This document shows, one piece after another, positions 5,691 to 7,034 of a stretch of DNA of 7,034 nucleotides. The stretch lies in contig CAKQWR010000103.1 of the NCBI GenBank assembly GCA_934279105.1, positions 1-7,034 on the forward strand, written 5' to 3'. A model generated the notes under the pieces. It ran no database searches and was not told the origin of the DNA. It saw only the letters and a program-made list of their open reading frames with translations. Each line of letters begins with the position of its first letter. The first letter of the stretch is position 1. Source of the DNA: an uncultured Oribacterium sp. Its GTDB lineage: Bacteria > Bacillota > Clostridia > Lachnospirales > Lachnospiraceae. Position numbers and translations under genes: made by a program.

Positions 5691-6608
5691 AAGCAATCTG
5701 TGGAGATGCCATTGCAGAACTCCAGAAAATGGAAAATGAGTCTGTAAATCTTATAGTAACAGATCCTCCGTATAATTTAAATAAAGATTATGGAACCAGC
5801 CAAGATAAACTAAAGTTTGAAGATTATCTTGAGTTTAGTCGCCTTTGGCTAAAAGAGGCGAAGAGAGTTTTAAAGCCTGATGGTACAATATATATTTTCA
5901 TGGGAATGAAATATATTTCTTATATATATACTATCTTAGAACAAGAATTGGGCATGACATTTAATAGCTGGATTACATGGTATTATACACAAGGCATTGG
6001 TAAAACAAAGGGGTTTAGTCCGAGACATGATGATATTTTAATGTTTACAAAAAATGCAAAAAAGTTTGTATTTGATTTAGATGCAATACGAGTTCCACAA
6101 AAGTATTATCGCTCGGTAAATAATATGCGAGGTGCGAATCCTGGAAATGTTTGGAATTTTCTCATATGCATTATTGTAACAAAAAAAACATCCTATACAG
6201 AAGCCAGAAGGATTATATGAACGAATGATATTGGCTTCAAGTAAAGAAAATGATGTAGTTGTGGATCCTTTTGTCGGTTCAGGGACATGTTTAAGAGTAT
6301 GTCAACAGACGAATCGTAGGGGTGTTGGCATAGATATAAATCCAGAATATATAGAGATGACGGAAGAACGCCTACTTGAAGAGTTTAAAGGATTTGATAG
6401 TATTGATGAGAAAATGAAAAGATGTCCAAATGATTTAAATGATGCAAATGTTAGAATCGAGTACATTGAAAATCATATACAATGGTTTTTAAAAAATCAT
6501 CCGGATGCTATTACAGAGTTTTTAGAGGAAGTAAAACAAAAATATTTAACAAAAATGATTGAAACTGGTCAAATATGGATTTTTGATCAATATGGAATTA
6601 CAATATAA
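5675..6608 (+). pseudogene. Beta-class DNA (adenine-N6 or N4-type) methyltransferase, two frameshifts
   Basis: The gene encodes an N6/N4-type DNA methyltransferase. The catalytic DPPYNL motif is at residues 30-35 and the S-adenosylmethionine motif VDPFVGSGT falls near 197-205 of the restored protein. This order (catalytic motif first, SAM motif last) defines the beta class, and DPPY suggests adenine as the target. NSWITWYYTQGIG (97-109) recalls M.MboII-like enzymes. The reading breaks after Trp160. One G appears missing at 6153-6154, then one A at the run 6181-6188. Adding both bases back gives FSHMHYCNKKKHPIQKPE, which matches the conserved VW.FSH.HYC...HP.QKP region, and a 311-aa protein. 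As written, the frame stops at 6220 and an ATG at 6225 would give only the SAM half. A C-terminal extension of about 70 residues follows the SAM domain. Both lesions shorten a homopolymer, so sequencing error is as likely as true decay. There is no cognate restriction enzyme in view. Confidence 0.85.
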
Positions 6609-6636
6609 AAATTTTTTTGAAAGGAAGGGGTAGAGT

Positions 6637-7034
6637 ATGTCAGTAAGTGATTATTTTTCAACATTTTGTTCGAATCTGAGAATGAGTTCTGATACCGTAT
6701 CAACAATTCAATATAGGTATCATCAGATAACTAAAAGAATAAATCTGGACTATTGGAGTAGTTCATCGGAAACAACACACAGTTTATATGTAGGTTCATA
6801 TGGGCGTGGAACGGAAATATGGACGAGCGATATAGATATTATTGTCCAGTTGCCATATTCTACCTATGAAAAATTTAATGCATACAAAAGTAATGGACAG
6901 TCAGCACTGTTACAGGAAGTTAAGGGAGTTTTGCAAAAGACTTATAGTACATCATATGTAAAGGGTGATGGACAGGTAATAGGGATTAACTTTTCGGATG
7001 GAATCAATTTTGAAATTGTACCTGCCTTTATAAA
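6637..7034 (+). CDS. CD-NTase-like nucleotidyltransferase (SMODS type), 5' part
   Basis: The frame starts at ATG 6637 and is open to the right edge, giving 132 codons of a longer gene. AAAGGAAGGGG (6620-6630) ends 6 bases before the ATG. Residues 53-67 read GSYGRGTEIWTSDID: the GS helix start, and the two acidic residues Asp65 and Asp67 of the polymerase-beta-like nucleotidyltransferase fold. NFEIVPAF follows at 124-131, with Glu126 as the likely third metal ligand. The N-terminal helices (DYFSTFCSNLRMS, then RYHQITKRIN) resemble bacterial cGAS/DncV-like enzymes, which make cyclic di- or trinucleotide signals after phage infection in CBASS. The gene begins 28 bases after the methyltransferase on the same strand, so the two are probably co-transcribed. 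Without the C-terminal half and its neighbours, the product nucleotide and the clade cannot be named. A non-CBASS nucleotidyltransferase remains possible. Confidence 0.82.
   Translation, partial: MSVSDYFSTFCSNLRMSSDTVSTIQYRYHQITKRINLDYWSSSSETTHSLYVGSYGRGTEIWTSDIDIIVQLPYSTYEKFNAYKSNGQSALLQEVKGVLQKTYSTSYVKGDGQVIGINFSDGINFEIVPAFI

Noticed and set aside
6583..6609. TTGATC and TATAAA as a separate promoter before the nucleotidyltransferase gene
   Set aside because: The spacer is 15 bases and the DNA is so AT-rich that such matches are expected by chance; co-transcription with the methyltransferase is simpler.
6612..6618. Run of seven T after the methyltransferase as a terminator
   Set aside because: No stable GC-containing stem precedes it, and the next gene starts within 30 bases.

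Overview
The window joins two unlike blocks of DNA. Positions 1 to about 5300 are GC-rich with GC-rich codon choice. From about 5460 to the right edge the DNA is clearly AT-rich. By eye, the 60-base line at 2401 is about 67% G+C and the line at 5761 about 30%. The left block looks like the chromosome of an anaerobic, low-oxygen type of Bacillota. Strong AAAGGAG-type ribosome sites, a short second CobU-like protein and the cobamide gene order would suit Selenomonas-like Negativicutes or Clostridia, but the exact taxon is a guess.

Positions 20-4350 hold the nucleotide-loop assembly part of cobalamin (B12) synthesis and salvage, all on the + strand: cobT (lower-ligand activation), cobU (cobinamide kinase/guanylyltransferase), cobS (final joining in the membrane), a second short CobU-like P-loop protein, and a CobC-like histidine phosphatase. 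CobU turns adenosylcobinamide into its GDP form. CobT makes alpha-ribazole phosphate from a benzimidazole and nicotinate mononucleotide. CobS joins the two, and the phosphatase removes the remaining phosphate. A perfect 17-bp hairpin at 4385-4426 closes the cluster. No cobalamin riboswitch was recognised inside the window; the region before cobT lies outside it.

Positions 4427-5308 hold a minus-strand gene remnant with no start codon and then a three-helix membrane protein of unknown function with an acidic, tyrosine-rich tail.

At about 5357-5460 there is a good promoter candidate followed at once by a long hairpin with 13-bp perfect outer arms. This is where the base composition changes, so it looks like the left edge of an acquired segment. 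The segment carries an unrecognised short ORF with a poor start, a beta-class adenine-type DNA methyltransferase broken by two single-base frameshifts, and the first 132 codons of a CD-NTase-like nucleotidyltransferase (GS...DID...E catalytic pattern) that runs off the right edge. This is most likely the start of a defence island, possibly a CBASS-type cyclic-nucleotide system with a neighbouring methyltransferase. Its effector, if there is one, would lie beyond the window.
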